A stretch of DNA of 64,000 nt from Anadara kagoshimensis (GCA_021292105.1 CM037862.1:5994765-6058764), one strand, 5' to 3'. Shown: positions 35,576 through 50,300, counted from the stretch's first letter. The notes: a model not told the origin generated them from the sequence alone. Translations and numbers: made by a program.

Positions 35576-36717
35576 TTATACCCCGTAAACCACAACAATA
35601 GTTATGTTTTCGGTTTAACTGACGCGACACGACCAGATGAACATTTCCATTACCAGGGATGATAAAACTAACTGCTGTATTCTGTCAGGAGTGATTTTGT
35701 TTTACTCCCCGTAACGATTCTCTCACTTATACGGTCAGTTTAATGAATTGATTTGTTGTTTAAAACGTATGAAACAAAACAAAGGGCTAATGAACATTAC
35801 TGCCAAACATTTGACGTTTCCATGCGTTACCAAACTGCAGAACAGAGATATCCAACTTTTCATTTAATACTATCGTTGCAAATTTATCATAAATTTAAGT
35901 TAATATTTTAATTTTAAGATACCAGTTTCACAATAATGCAATGTTTAATATTATTAGTCGATCGCTAAGATGTTGGTTGATATGTCCCAATTTGCACATT
36001 TATTTATCAAAATATTATGATCAGGCGATGAATGAATGATCAGGGTCAAAAGCGTGAGTCAGAAATAAATGCATTATGTCCTGTGTACTGTTGATGATAA
36101 TGGGTTAAAATATAAGTGCATTTGCTTTGTAGTACACAAGTACCCAATCATAATGTTACTTTAAGATTTTTTTCTGACAAAAGAATGTTGCTCAATCCAC
36201 TTTAAACATTTGGTGCAAAATTATAAATTTAAAAAAAAATTAATTTAAAAGTTTACGTAATGCATAGGTTTGTCCATACACTTTCCGAATTTGAAAAGCT
36301 TCCATTTGTAATTGAGAAGCGGTCAGATTTGATATGACACATCAATCACTTCATGGGTTTTAATATTTGCGAGAATGTCATAGTGTTGATGTTTATAACC
36401 ATTTGAATTATATACATTAAATAATGAATCATCAAAATTCAACTAGGTAACCAATAAAAAAACAATGTTATTACTAGTACCGTGACGGTAGACATAATAC
36501 GTTGCCAATCATTTACAACAATTAACTATGGCAGATGGTCCAAAAACAGTAGCACATGAATGTACCATGCAAATGTGATGCCGTCTTGATAACGTTGCGT
36601 TGACAACGTTATATTTACATTCCCATTTAAGAAATATAAGAAAGATAAATTACAAAACTTTCCCCAAGCGATTTTTGAACATTTTACACGGTTTTCAAAT
36701 TGATGTAGTCCGATGTA
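35576..36717. other. AT-rich spacer
   Basis: No supported gene or repeat found. Confidence 0.4.
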
Positions 36718-37745
36718 TCAAAAGACAAACATACCACTCCATGTCAAAATCACAATCCTAAAGCAAAGTAAAACCTTTGAAGGTTGCAAATTAGGTTAAA
36801 CACTTGAACTTTCACCAGGGAAGCGAAAGCCAAGTCACCCGGTAAACAGCTCCTTTTTCAGCTAGCTACACCGATTGCATGCGTGATCAAAATTGGAAAT
36901 AAAAGGAACGTGTAGCTATTGGATGTCAAATATATCAAGGTTATTTTGGATACAGAAAATAATGTGATGACGGCCTTAAAACTATTTGAGGGCCTTGATA
37001 AATCTAGGTCTGTAATATTCTTTTGTCAACATTTTATTTGCAAGTAGCTTGTTTCGTTGTTTAAAGTTCCCTTGGTGGGAACAAGGTCTGTCATAGCGTA
37101 TTAATTGAGAAACAGAATACAGAAGCAGGTATATTGCTGCATAGAAAAGTTAAATTGACAATAGAAAAATTGAAGTCATCACGTTTGTCATACAGTTTCA
37201 AATGTAGCTTTTTGTTGGCATCATAAGTGAGGTATAAGTCTAGATATAAAGCAGAAATCGAAGATCAGTTGTATCTTTTATTTTAAGCTATGATAGATGG
37301 CATCCACATAACCTGCAAATTTTGGATTATTAAGAGATAGAATGTTGTCTATATATGTATATGTGGAGTTGAATGATTTGGCAACAGTCTTTTCTCCAGA
37401 TCTAACAAGGTTCTGCATAAAAATAAAGAAACAAATCAGCAACAGTGATACACAGATGGCGCTAATTGGTATACCAATGTTTTGTTGGAAAATTATCTAA
37501 CCAAACAACAAATATGTTGTCTATCAAAAACTAACATTTCATTGATGGTATCTTCAGTATTTTTTGTTTGGAATCGCATGGTGCTCGACAAAATAACCAG
37601 AATCCCTATTAAATTCTAGAAATTTTTTATATTAACTTACATTTTTGTAAAAGAATGACACGTGAATAATTTGTTTTAGATGTTCTTTTAATTTTGATTG
37701 AGGGATAGTGGTGTAAAGTGTAAAAAAATCAAAGGTTTTATACTT
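36718..37745 (-). pseudogene. Reverse-transcriptase pseudogene of a Penelope-like element with its 3' tail
   Basis: Read on the minus strand, conserved blocks appear in order but in shifting frames with stops. FDFFTLYTTIPQSKLKEHLK and IIHVSFFYKN lie at 37740-37632; GYFVEHHAIPN near 37585; the GIPISAICVSLLL block near 37480 (where active copies have GIP-GTNCAPLLAD); FNSTYTYIDNILSLNNPKFA near 37370-37300 (the YIDD box, here YIDN); KLLANKMLTKEYYRPRFIKA and GRHH near 37060-36960. The untranslated tail then ends at 36718. I recognise the TLYTTIP/YIDD/KFYGRHH combination from reverse transcriptases abundant in molluscs and associate it with the Penelope-like lineage; the lineage assignment is inference. 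Clearly dead: stops, frameshifts and a catalytic-box change. Confidence 0.85.
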
Positions 37746-37767
37746 TTTCACGGTATAAAAAATTAGA

Positions 37768-37983
37768 AGCAATATATTCAAATTATTCTTCAGAATTCTA
37801 TAGAATCCACATTTGATTGATACTAGATGTACATGTATAAGCAATATATTCAAATTATTCTTCAGAATTCTATAGAATCCACATTTGATTGATACTAGAT
37901 GTACATGTAGAAGCAATATATTCAAATTATTCTTCAGAATTCTATAGAATCCACATTTGATTGATACTAGATGAACATGTAGA
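37768..37983. repeat. 72-bp tandem repeat, three copies
   Basis: Three nearly identical units with AAGCAATATATTCAAATTAT, TCTTCAGAATTCTATAGAAT and CCACATTTGATTGATACTAG. It sits directly at the 5' break of the reverse-transcriptase pseudogene and forms a spurious extension of its reading frame. Confidence 0.95.
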
Positions 37984-38452
37984 ATAAAATAAAACAACTA
38001 CTTTTCCTTTTTTAATGTATTTATTAATTTTTCAGTTTTTTTTTTTATTTTACAAAAACTACCAAAAAAATCCCTGCAGTATAATCATATAAATTTTGTA
38101 CATGTAAATAAATGTAAACAGCAGTTGTTCATAGATTATGGCAAATTACAAAAAAGAACACATATAGTAATGAACACATTAGGTGATACAAGTAGCCAAC
38201 CAATTTTATCTCTGTCCAGCACGATAAACTGATTACACCATAGTCAGATCTAATCAGCATTAATGTTTACCTAAAGTAAAAACAACTTGAAGATAAAACA
38301 TTAGATTTTTGACAAACTTGTACATGATTTTCTATGAATGTTTTCATCTTACATTCCTAACTTGGATAAAAACAATACAAAGTCAAATAATTATCAAAAT
38401 ATTGTCCAAGTGTACTTACCAGTATTATTTTTACCTGTAAATTTTGGACACT
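37984..38452. other. Spacer 3' of XPC
   Basis: AT-rich with T runs. I see no gene. Confidence 0.4.
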
Positions 38453-38695
38453 TTGCACAGCAAAATGACCATATTGTGACATAATTTGTACCATTTAAGA
38501 TTTGAATCATTTTCTGCACAGAAAATGACCACATTGTGAAATAATTTCTACCATTTAAACTTTGAATCATTCTCTGCACAGTAAAATGACCACATTGTGG
38601 GATATTTTCTACCATTTCAGGTTTGATTCATACTTTACACAGTAAAATGACCACAGTGGAACATAGTTTTTGCCAATAATTAAACCTTGAATCAA
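38453..38695. repeat. 61-bp tandem repeat, four copies, 3' of XPC
   Basis: Units begin GCACAGTAAAATGACCACAT and continue TTTCTACCATTTAA, TTTGAATCATTCTCT. The copies differ by several substitutions, so this array is older than the 54-bp array. It probably lies in the XPC 3' UTR or just beyond. Confidence 0.9.
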
Positions 38696-38700
38696 AGAAA

Positions 38701-39010
38701 CCTCCATTTTATAATAATAAGGAGACTGTGTTTTTGATTGTTCTTCTTCGTCCTGTTGTTTCATTGGCCATGACCTCATATAATCTTGTGCTTTCTCTCC
38801 ATTGTAAAATCTCCATTTTATAATGAGTAGACTGTGTTTTTGATTGTTGTTCTTCAGTCTGTTGTTTCCTTGGCCATGACTTTATATTATCCTGTGCTTT
38901 CTCTCCATCATAAAACCTCCATTTTATAATGAGTAGACTGTGATTGTTGTTCTTCATCCTGTTGTTTCCTTGGCCATGACTTCATATAATCTTGTGCTTT
39001 CTCTCCATCT
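38701..39010. repeat. XPC terminal exon segment present three times in tandem
   Basis: TTGGCCATGAC anchors occur at about 38764, 38870 and 38970 (spacing 106 and 100 bp), each with TCTTGTGCTTTCTCTCCAT-like flanks. The rightmost copy is the coding one, encoding [15 protein letters not shown]. The other two lie after the stop codon and still read as [20 protein letters not shown] in part. Mutated frames show they are not translated from the normal stop. Confidence 0.9.
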
Positions 39011-39033
39011 TTATTAACCTCATCATCATCATT
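38908..39033 (-). CDS. XPC: XPC last exon
   Basis: Acceptor AATTTTAG, phase 0, 41 codons: [20 protein letters not shown], then [10 protein letters not shown], ending HYKMEVL with TGA at 38908-38910. The acidic start and SWP-EE pattern correspond to the end of vertebrate XPC (the centrin-binding region lies near here). Confidence 0.9.
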   Translation of the reverse strand, partial: NDDDEVNKDGEKAQDYMKSWPRKQQDEEQQSQSTHYKMEVL

Positions 39034-42000
39034 CTAAAATTACACAAAGCCTGGGTTATATAGAATTTTAAGTAGTGTATATGTTTACAGCAAACTTTTA
39101 CAGTAACCCTCATTATAATGCCCCTCAATAATGTTGTAACCTCACTTATTGTTCTTCTATGGTTTTTCTTTATAATGCCAAAATCTGACTGAACAAATCG
39201 GTCAAGGCTTACTGTATTTGTCATGTGTTCCCAGTAAAGATCATTAGTTATGCATCCAGATTTTATCAGCTTTAAACAAGAAGTTGCAGCAATTTTTACT
39301 AAGAATATCCTTTAATGACACTGATCAGAAAGGATATTTTCATAAGACATCAAGGAACCTGTGACTGTAACATATATAACGTACATGTACTTCAAGTAAG
39401 TAATTTCCCTTTCCAAATCTTATGTTTGCAAGATATGAAGTGGATTCATTGAGTTTTAAGCACAGTTAAAATTCTTTCACTTATATCAAGGTTTTCAGTT
39501 CAGAGATGGTAGTGTAAACCAGACTGCCTAAAAAGACAAATTACTCTCACTAAGGTCTGTGCTGAATGAAATTTAAACCTAGGGGATGAGAAGCCCTATA
39601 ATCTGTAAGTGACCTTTTAGTCATGTCTACAAGGAGTGGAACTATGAACTCCAATATACAAAGCAAACAGTTCTACAACTATGCCTCTGTGGTGGCAAAT
39701 TAATTATTGGATTCTTAAGTTGTGTTAATAAGCCAGAATATAACCTTGAAGATTTGCATTCTTGTTATGCTAAACTAAGCTATTTTATGCTAAAATTTAA
39801 AAATTGACATAATTTCCAATTAACATGACATAATTTGTATTACCTTAGCATCTAAATCATATCTTCTCTGTAATCTGTCTTTTATAAGTAATCCTTTAAT
39901 TAACAGTTTCCAATTACCATAAACACGCTTTTCTCTTTTCTGCAAAAAATCAGTAATAAAAACATTTAAATTATTATGAAGAAGACCTCTTCATGTAAGC
40001 AAACTTTTTCTGCATAAAAAAAGTCATCATGAACAAAATGATGAAAAAGAGGTGTGAAAAGAGTTCATAAGGTTGTTTCTGATTGACTTGAATGAAAATC
40101 AGACTTATAGATAAATGAAACATTAAATATTATTTAGACAACTTAAATTATTATTTCTCCTGGTTTGTTTCAGGGGGGATATCAAGGATCTGTCACACTT
40201 TTTTTGGGAATGGGGCCAGGGCTCTAGAAATTGGGAAAATATGCAGCACTTTGACCCATTTTGGTAAAATTCAACAAGAGTAAAAAATATTGCTTTCAGA
40301 CTTTTACTAGTCATGAAACATAATTTATTGTAAATTAGAACTCTATTTGTCTATCTTTCATAGCTGTGTGTCTTTGAGGGATGAAGGTTTGGAAAACATA
40401 TGCAAGTTAATACAACATACAAATAAATTGGGAATATTACTGTTATCAATTGGGAAAAAAGCATACTTTATTGCATTAGGAATGAAGCCCAATATCGGCC
40501 CCAAATTTGCTTCAGTGAGAGCCTGAAAATACAGGAATCTATAGCCATATATAGCCGTCTGGCCTTCAATTCTAATATATTTTCTGCTCTAAGTATATGG
40601 GTGCATTTTGAACAAGCTTGGCACAAATGTAAACTATGAAACATGAGATATTTTGTAGCATACCAAATTCAAGTGCAATGGTCAAGATCACAAGGTGAAA
40701 TCTTAGAAACAACAACTCTGTAATGTTGGGAACAGGATATATTGTTTCTATTGAGACTACTATAGTAATGTGTATTCAAAGATAAATGTGTAGTGATACA
40801 TGTACTGATCCAATTATCGCAGTAAATGTCAGCATTTTCCTCTACAAATTTACCAACAATTTACCAAATATGACATGTGAGTGGGTGTGGCTAATGTGTG
40901 TTCAGGTTGAAAGGATAAATAAGATGGAATAACCTGAATGTTTTTTCACCTTTAATCTAATAAATCTATTAGAAATTTCTTAACTTTAATTATAAAGTAT
41001 TGTCAACTTTAATTTTAAAGTACTGTCAACTTTAATTTAAAGTATGTATCTGTGTAGGTATTTGTGCCTTTCACTTGTTTCTAGTGTTTCTTTTACCTCT
41101 GTTTTCGTTGTTTTTGGATTTCCTGGTCTTCATCCCAGGCAGCCAGTAGAATATCTTTATCTTCTTCACAGACAATAAATCCATCAAGCCTGTAATATAA
41201 AATAAATGTACCTGTACTCTCTTTACAACCCTCTATCATCACATTAAATTTTACTTTTTTCAGTCCTAATGTAGAAATTCTGATGTTGATGAATTCACTA
41301 CAGCAGTATCGATGATCAAGTTGTCTGAAGCACACACTTATAGATGACAGAGCCGTTTATTTCCTAGGTTGGAATCTCATTCAGTATAAATCCTAGTGTG
41401 AGAAACTTTGGCAATTTACTTGCTGCAAGTTGATGGTTTACTCAATCATCCTAGGGCAGCTGCTAATGACACTGAGCAAGGGAAATAACTTTCATAAAAA
41501 CTCAATTTCGAATAAGCCTGACCCAATATGGAATATGTAAGGTTACTACATGACCAGCATTGTCAAATAAAATTGACAAAATCTAGTGAAAGGTTGGATT
41601 CTGACATTTAATACAACATAAGCACTATTGTCACATCTCTAACTCGAAATTTCAACAAATTTACATATATGAAAATAATTCTGAATTTTACCTATGAAAG
41701 CATTACCTAAACAATACTTACAGTGGGTGAGAAAATCCACAGTGAGTATCCCAGCCAACCATAGCAGGTACACAATCCATGTTTAACTTCTTTGCAACTT
41801 TATTCAAACCAGGTACTACAAAAACACAGTTATGAATCAATGAAATATCTGTTCAAAAAAATTTTATGTATAACATCCTTCACCTTTTGAAAGTCAATAA
41901 TGTAACACTGTTGTATGCCGGACATGCTGAAAGATTAATTCTATATACATGTACATAAATTAAAATTATTTTTGACTGAAGGCCTACAAGGACAAACACT

Positions 42001-45000
42001 GTCAGTGAATCTGGCTTATAGCCTCTGCATATTTTTGTCATTGGGTATTAAGAATCTCGTATCACCATTAGACAAGTTAGAATTAAGACAGATTTTTCTT
42101 ATTAGGACTAATTCCCGACATATCTGTGCAGAATTTCAAAAAAATTGGCTCATGCTTAGGCAATATAAAATTAATTGATAGATTTTCATATTTTTTTTCA
42201 AAATCTTTATTAAAGAACACAACAAAAAAATTCTGGGGCGGGACGAAAAAAAGTGGGCCGGGCGGGACGAAAATCTAGGAATTAATTTTATATGACCTTA
42301 ACTGAATAAACCTCTAGACAAAATAACGTTGACGGAAATATGGATGTACAAAGTGATTCCAGTATACCAAAGGGGGTTTAATCATTATTGTAAGTTTCTT
42401 AAGAATAAATTTGTCTCTCTACAGATTTTAAGATAAGGTTGACAACTTATTATTGTCATTAGATGTTTATCTGTATACATTTTCAGTTAAAATAATTGAC
42501 AATCTGTCCTATTAACCTAATGCCAAAAGTCAACGCAAGATCTGACAGAGGAACATTGTAACACTCTTGTATCTATGTTTTATCAATAACCATGAACCAA
42601 AAAGTTTGTTCATTATAAAGCTTTACAATCTCATGTCATTCTTTGCTGATCCTAGTGTGCATGTTTCAAGTATGACATGAATTCCTCTGTAATTTGTACA
42701 AGGCAAATAAAAGGAATGTCCAATTTTTTTTACCTTGTAAATGAACTGTTCCAAGTGGTAACATCCAGGGTTTAAATAATTCAAGATTACCATATCCATT
42801 TCTAGGAATTTTACCCTGAAATGAAATTTATGAAATCAACATCAATTAATTCATAACATGATAAATCAGCTTAAATACACCATCAGAATATAAGTTGTAA
42901 ACAGGGTGGTTGTGGCATGTCAATTAGCTGCTGTTCCTTCACCCAAATCAAAATCCACTGAAATAATTATTGTTATGAACAAAAATTCTGTCACAATACA
43001 TAGTCACACATGATAACTGCAAAGCACCAAATTACAAATTACTTACATTAACAGAAGTGAAGATAAATGGCAGAACAGCCATGCTTGTTTCTTTTCCTTT
43101 CCTAGGGAATATGTGTTATATTCAAGATATTGTAATTAGAGAAATAATTTACACTTAATAGAATTTTAATTAAACTTTGCAATAACCCAACTCAACTCCC
43201 AATCCCCCTCTTTTGATAGAGATGGAAATTACTTCATTTCATAATTCATAGGTATGACTAATGATACAGAATAAGCTATCATAATATGAATTATAATCAC
43301 AATATACACATTACAAACATTGCCAAGAAAACATTTAGACATTTCCAAACAAAATATACCATGTGCAAACATAGGATTTTTAGCCGAGTTGAAACAAAGT
43401 TGAGTTTCATCCCTTTTGATCTTTGAAAAATTATTTAAAAAAGCAGCTTTCTGGACTTTTTTCTAAACACTTGCAGATATTGAACTAAAATTTTAGTATC
43501 TGAATCATACACCATATAGAATATGTAATTGCAACATGGCCTGTTGCACCCTGGTGCCTACAGATTTTTCCTGCCGTTTTTCTGTTCTGATTTACTTACA
43601 TCAATGACTGGAGGTGGAATGTATTTCTCTGTCTGCCAAATACCAAAACACTCCAGATCAAGTGCATCAGGATTCTCCTTGGGTTGTTTCTGAAATGATC
43701 AAACACATGTATAGTCAATCCTTGATGCATATACAAATATGTGTATATATACAGTAACAATAATGTTTCATATTCCTGTCAGGATTATCTTCAGTATCAG
43801 GGACATCAATGATGTGGTCTAAAGCACATGCTTACAGAACACAACACCTCTCACTGCCAAGGTAGAATCACATTCAGAACAGATCCTAGTTTCTTCGTTT
43901 GCTTCATTGCTGAAGGTTGGTTTTTGTTGGAAACTTTTTTTTCTCCATCATTCTTGAACTGACCATCTCTATAAAAGTGAAAGAATCTTGGCTAGGGCAT
44001 GCAACTCTATTGCTCCAATCCACTCTTTAATATCAAAGCCATTAATTTTTTTTAATAAGACCCATTCCAGACTTTAATAAATTTTTTTACATTTTCGATC
44101 AAAGCACTCTAGGTTCTATCCTTGTGACAATATATTTAATCATAATTTTTTAATATTTCAGGAGAATATATAGAATAACAAACAAGAGGCCCATGGGCCT
44201 TAACGCTCACCTGTGACCTTTGAACCCATGAGCTTCATTCAAATATCAAAATGATAATTAGGCCAATATTCTAATATACATCCCTATACAAAAAGTTTAT
44301 AGTTTTTGAGATAAATAATCATCTCAGTACTTGTTTGTATCTGTGATCTTGACATTCAAACTCATGCTCTTCATTCATATATCAAAATGACCACTGTGCC
44401 AGTACCAACAATATTCTAATATACATGCCTATACAAAAAGTTAATAGTTTTCAAGATATTTAACCATTTAGGTATTCATTTGCATCTGTGACCTTGACCT
44501 TTGAACCCATGACCTTCATTCATATATCAAAATGATCATTAGGATAATACCTAAATATTCTAATATACATGCCTATACAAAAGGTTTATAGTTTTTGAGA
44601 TAAATAATCATTTCAGAACTTGTTCACATCTGTGACCTTGACCTTTGAACCCATAACCTTCATTCATATATCAAAATGGTTGTAAGGCTAATACCTACAA
44701 TATTCTAATATACATGCATATACAAAAAGTTAACAGTTTTCAAGATAATTAACCATTCAGGTATTCATTAACATCTGTGACCTTGACCTTTGAACCCATG
44801 ACCTTCATTCATATATCAAAATGATCATTAGGATAATAACTAAAATATTCTCATATACATGCCTATACAAAAAGTCTATAGTTTTTGAGATAAATAATCA
44901 TTTCAGTACTTGTTTACATCTGTGACCTTGACCTTTGAACTCATGACCTTTATTCATATATCAAAATGACCATTGGGCCATTACCTACAATATTCTAATA

Positions 45001-47324
45001 TACATGCCTATACAAAAAGTCTATAGCTTTTGAGATAAATAATCATTTCAGTACTTGTTTACATCTGTGACCTTGACCTTTGACCTCATGGCCTTTATTT
45101 ATATATCAAAATGACCATTGGGCCATTACCTACAATATTCTAATATACATGCCTATACAAAAAAGTTTAATTAACTATTTTGGTAAACTTGTACATCTGT
45201 GACCTTGACCTTTGAACCCATGACCTTAATCGATATATCAAAATGATTGTCATGTCAATACCTACAATTAACCAAAAATCCTACATCATTATCACCAGAA
45301 ATGTTTAAAAAATAGCATTTTTTATCAAAGAACAAAAACTGGGACATGACCTTGACCTTTGACCTTGACATCAATCGGAAGAAAATCGCAAGACAAGATC
45401 AACAGTGAAAACTCCATGCAATTATCTTCAGCCATTATGAAGTTATAACAATAAATGTCTCATTTTAAAAATTACATAATTTTACGCAAAAAACGCGTAA
45501 CCTATTTTTTGTCCAATTTTCATGAAAAACACAATTTTAGTGTATCTAGGTATCCTGAATCCAAAAATCTAATCAAAATTTGCCTGCACCTTTTGGTTTC
45601 AGAGAAGAAGATTTTTTTGTCTTTTGGCTATTTATAGTAATTGCAGCCATATTGTTGGGCGTGGTCAAACCCCGAACACAATTTTGAAAGGCTGTTACCC
45701 AGGCATAATAATCACCAAGTTTCATCAAATTTGGCTCAGTAGTTTTGGAGGAGAAGATTAAAATGTAAAGTTTACGCACGACGGACGACGCACGACGGAC
45801 GACGGACGGTGATAGGCTCAGGTGAGCTAAAAAGACTTAAGGATAAAATAAGTTAACTTGTCTTAAATTTGAAAAAAGGACCTAATACATCATTTTATCC
45901 TTCTAATATATGAAAACCATCCTCACTTGAACAACAGAAATTTTACGTTCAACCCTTCAAATTTCAGGAGTTTTGAGAATTACAAATTATATAACAGGCA
46001 GTACTAACCCATTTAGGTCTGGATTTCACCATTTTATATGGCTCTTCTTTAACCTACAAATAACAAAAATGAAGTATATAATTACATTCACCAAATGTAC
46101 CAGGTGATATCACAGACACTGCGTAATGCATGTAAGAACTATTATTTTTATTGACAAGATTCTACATTTTCCCGCACAAAAGTTGTAGATTAATTTAACC
46201 TATCCAGCTACCACCACACAGAGTATATAACTAATCAAACCCCACCTAGAGCTCACCATTAAAAATATCATAACTGAAACAATACCTATTTTTGTTTTCT
46301 GTAAACTGCAGTATTACCTTGTCTAAAATAAGCATGTATTTCTTTAACGACGATAAAAACCTTCAGCTTTAATGGCAAGTAATCACAATGAGGAATTGTA
46401 TTCCGAAATGTTTGTCTAGTGCTGTAAACTTAAAACTTGTATAATATGTAATTAAAGAAAGAATTTTTTAAAATTAAGCAAAAAACCTATAGAAAATATT
46501 CAGATGACTTTTTTTTCTAAAATTTATTTTCTAATTTTGATACTAACTCTTACAGCTCTTCCTTCCTTTAACCAATTTTCTCTGGAATGTAACTAAAAAT
46601 AGAAACAAGAAAATTTTTATAATCATTATATATATTTAACAATGGAAATTTCCTTTTTCAATTCTGTTATGGAATAATAGTGTCAAGATTGTTTCTTTTA
46701 TATTGTGGTGATTCTGGAATAGTATAGGAAACCGGAGTACCTGAGAAAACCTCTGATTTTTGGCAAGTCAACTGGCAAACTTTTTTGGCAAGTCAACTGG
46801 CAAACTTTTTTGGCAAGTCAACTGGCAAACTTTTTTGGCAAGTCAACTGACAAACATGTACATGTATCTGCCAGAGTGGGATACAAACCTAGGCAGTGAG
46901 AGATGCTGTATTGTGTAAATGTGTGCTTTGTACTATTTGGCCATCAGATTCTATTTTGTCTCTACTAGATCATTATCATATATGAAATTTGAATCATAGT
47001 TATTGATCAGAACCCATTGTTTACTGGTAAATAGGTATATTGTTACACCTGTAATAGCAAAGACATTACCTTACCTTAACACCCAACTTTTAACCATAAG
47101 CCTTAAATACATTTTGAATTTTTAAGTTCAACAAGTAAAACTCTATGTACTTTTGTTGCATGAAAAATTAAGAACTGAAGTGATATTCATATCCACTGGA
47201 CATATCTTGTCTGAAACATACTAGCTTTATGTTCTTACCACTAAGCTTATTATTATGAATGCACTGCACACATGGTTATGTAAATGAAATATATTTTACA
47301 CTGCAACTGAAGGGTGAATATGAT

Positions 47325-47370
<46 letters not shown>

Positions 47371-50300
47371 CTTACAACATGCACACATTCCCTGGCATAT
47401 ATTGGTTCACGTTTTATATAACCCAGTGGTATTGCTGTTTCTGGATATATTGCCTCAAATTTCAACAGGTGTCTGGTTAATACATACCTGTTAATAATTA
47501 TATTATAATTATGTGTTATGTTTAAGATTAAATAATTGACAGTAAGGTATGATAAGAATTTGAACAATTCAGGTAACCTAGTAAATGCTGTACTTGAAAA
47601 TGACACTGGGTGATGACTCCACTCATTTCTCATAGTAAAATAGAAACAAATATGCTACACCTGACACAATAATAATTCTTCAACAACAAGGATTCAGACA
47701 AAATTTATTACAACTTTCTCACTGACAAGCTTTGGATAAATTTGTAATTATATGCTAACTAAAGGTAGAATTGTCAGGTGACATGTGTATTTCAACTGCA
47801 CATCCAGTCCATCAAAAAACTGACACAAAAAGTTTGGTAACATTTGTCCATCTACATGTACTAAAAAACTTAAAATACTGGATGAGGACCTTTGCACTTG
47901 GGGTCTTCTATTCTTTACATAAATGAGATATAAATAAATAAAAGCTAATCAAGATAATACTTACAATGGGTGATTTTTGAATGCACTAATACTGGTTGGA
48001 AATGGCCTCTTGATTAAATGAGCTAAAACAATAAAAGTACAACACAATATATTTATTAACAGCCAAAAAACACAAAAAACAACATCTACGGTATCTTCAA
48101 TTGAAATATAGACAAGTATATGTTGACAATATATTGTAAACGTATTTAATTTTGTGTGTATTTATTTTCGAAGTATATGAAATTTAGACAAATTCAAGTA
48201 CCGTAGTTAAATTTTCTTGTTATTTAAATATGTGCTATTACACAATAAGCATAATATAATTTTTGCTCAGTCTAAATTTTCGTGCAAAACAAAATAAGCG
48301 AAAAATTAGTACACCGCAGAAATTAATATGTATACAGTAATTTAAGCTCACAAAAAAAGCATACATGTATAACATTTACTGGTTTTTGGCTTCCATTCAA
48401 ACCACAGTAATAAAGAGTTTTTAGTATACATGTAGCTTACATTTAATACATGTAACTCTAAATTTTTTCACCAAATTCTTTTCACCAAATGAAACTTCAG
48501 CATTATAAAGGGGCTTGCCAATAAACCAAGGGAGACTGAAGAAAAACAAAAAAAGAAACAGTCTTTAAAACTTCATAATACTTTAGGCGATATTTGAGTT
48601 TTTACTGTAAGTTTTGATGGCTTCTCTTTATACCACTCAAGTACTGTAAAGGGGAAAATTTTTGCTTATTTCATGCTAAATTTAAAGAAATTACCGCAAA
48701 CATTTAACCCACGGGAAAATGTTTACCATACAGGTTAATATATCAATATATATAGAATATACACACTTATATTGGTTGCCCGAAAATTACACTCACGTGA
48801 ATTGTTAGATTTCAGAAATCAGGAAATTTTCAAAAACAATCTCTTTTACAGTAATGAAATTAGACAAAGCTAACATAAACTATTTTTTTACCAAAAATTT
48901 CAAATGCTGACATTGATGGTATAGTAAAAATATTTTGAACATGGAAGCTTATGAGGTACATGCGCATTCTAGTTGATAATTAATTGTTTATTCGTTGTGG
49001 TCAATTAATCATTAAGGGAACTTTTACCATTAATATGTTCATCTTCCTTTTGGTCTTGTTCCTTCCTAAACGTAACATAAGGATCTAGAGTTTCTTCCCA
49101 CCATTCCTTGTTTACACGTAACTTTCTTGTGTCTGTCATCCATTTTGAGGCATAGCGTGCTGTTACGTCTTTTATTATTCCTTCTACAAGTAATCAACAA
49201 CATATAATTTGATTAGTTTGGATAATGGAGACCAGACTACCTCTAATTTAGAATGAGATTTTTACATAATCTATAAAAATACATTCCATAGCAGAGTTAT
49301 TTTTGCTACTCTATTCCCAAAAGTTAAACAGAGAATCACCAACATTGTAAAATATCCTGTCAGGTTTCAGTAAGAGACAGACTGAACCACTAGACAAAAA
49401 TACTCATTCAATTTTGAACTTATTTTATCACTGTGCACTTTTTTAAAACCTTATATGAGATTGGTTCAGGAATGAAAGTGGGATGGAGAAACACCAAGAT
49501 TAATATGATTAGTATGGACAATGAGCATCACAATACCTTTAATTCGGAACATAATTTTCAAGTGACTTATAAAAAAGAGTAACATTTGTTAATAACGGCA
49601 TAAGGGTTATTGAACAAAAGCATTGCTGAAAATGCCAAATTTCATTAAACTGAACATTTTACTGACAAACAGCCTGAACCACTAAGTTTGTATTAATCTT
49701 ATGGGCTTTCTGGTGAGGACAGCATTAAGGTTAAGGTAAGGTTATGGGCACAGTGGCGAGGTCCATTAACATTAGTTAATTTCTACTTACCATTATCATA
49801 ACCTAAACATAATGTACTGGCTGTGTAGCTGTGTTCTACTTACCTATCATAACCTAATACATAATGTACTGGTGTGTAGCTGTGTTCTACTTACCATTAT
49901 CATAACCTAATACAAATGTACTGGCTGTGTAGCTGTGTTCTACTTACCATTATCATAACCTAATACATAATGTACTGGTTGTGTAGCTGTGTTCTACTTA
50001 CCATTATCATAACCTACACATAATGTACTGGTTGTGTAGCTGTGTTCTACTTACCATTATCATAACCTAACACATAATGTACTGGTTGTGTAGCTGTGTT
50101 CTACTTACCATTATCATAACCTAACACATAATGTACTGGCTGTGTAGCTGTGTTCTACTTACCATTATCATAACCTAACACATAATGTACTGGCTGTGTA
50201 GCTGTGTTCTACTTACCATTATCATAACCTAACACATAATGTACTGGCTGTGTAGCTGTGTTCTACTTACCATTATCATAACCTAATACATAATGTACTG

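Noticed and set aside
37632-37997. 121-residue ORF as an intact gene
   Set aside because: It fuses a 72-bp tandem repeat to an RT fragment that then breaks down into stops and frame changes.
45455-45779. Two small ORFs as genes
   Set aside because: They are inside the dispersed GAGGCCC element and end in its GACGGACGAC run.
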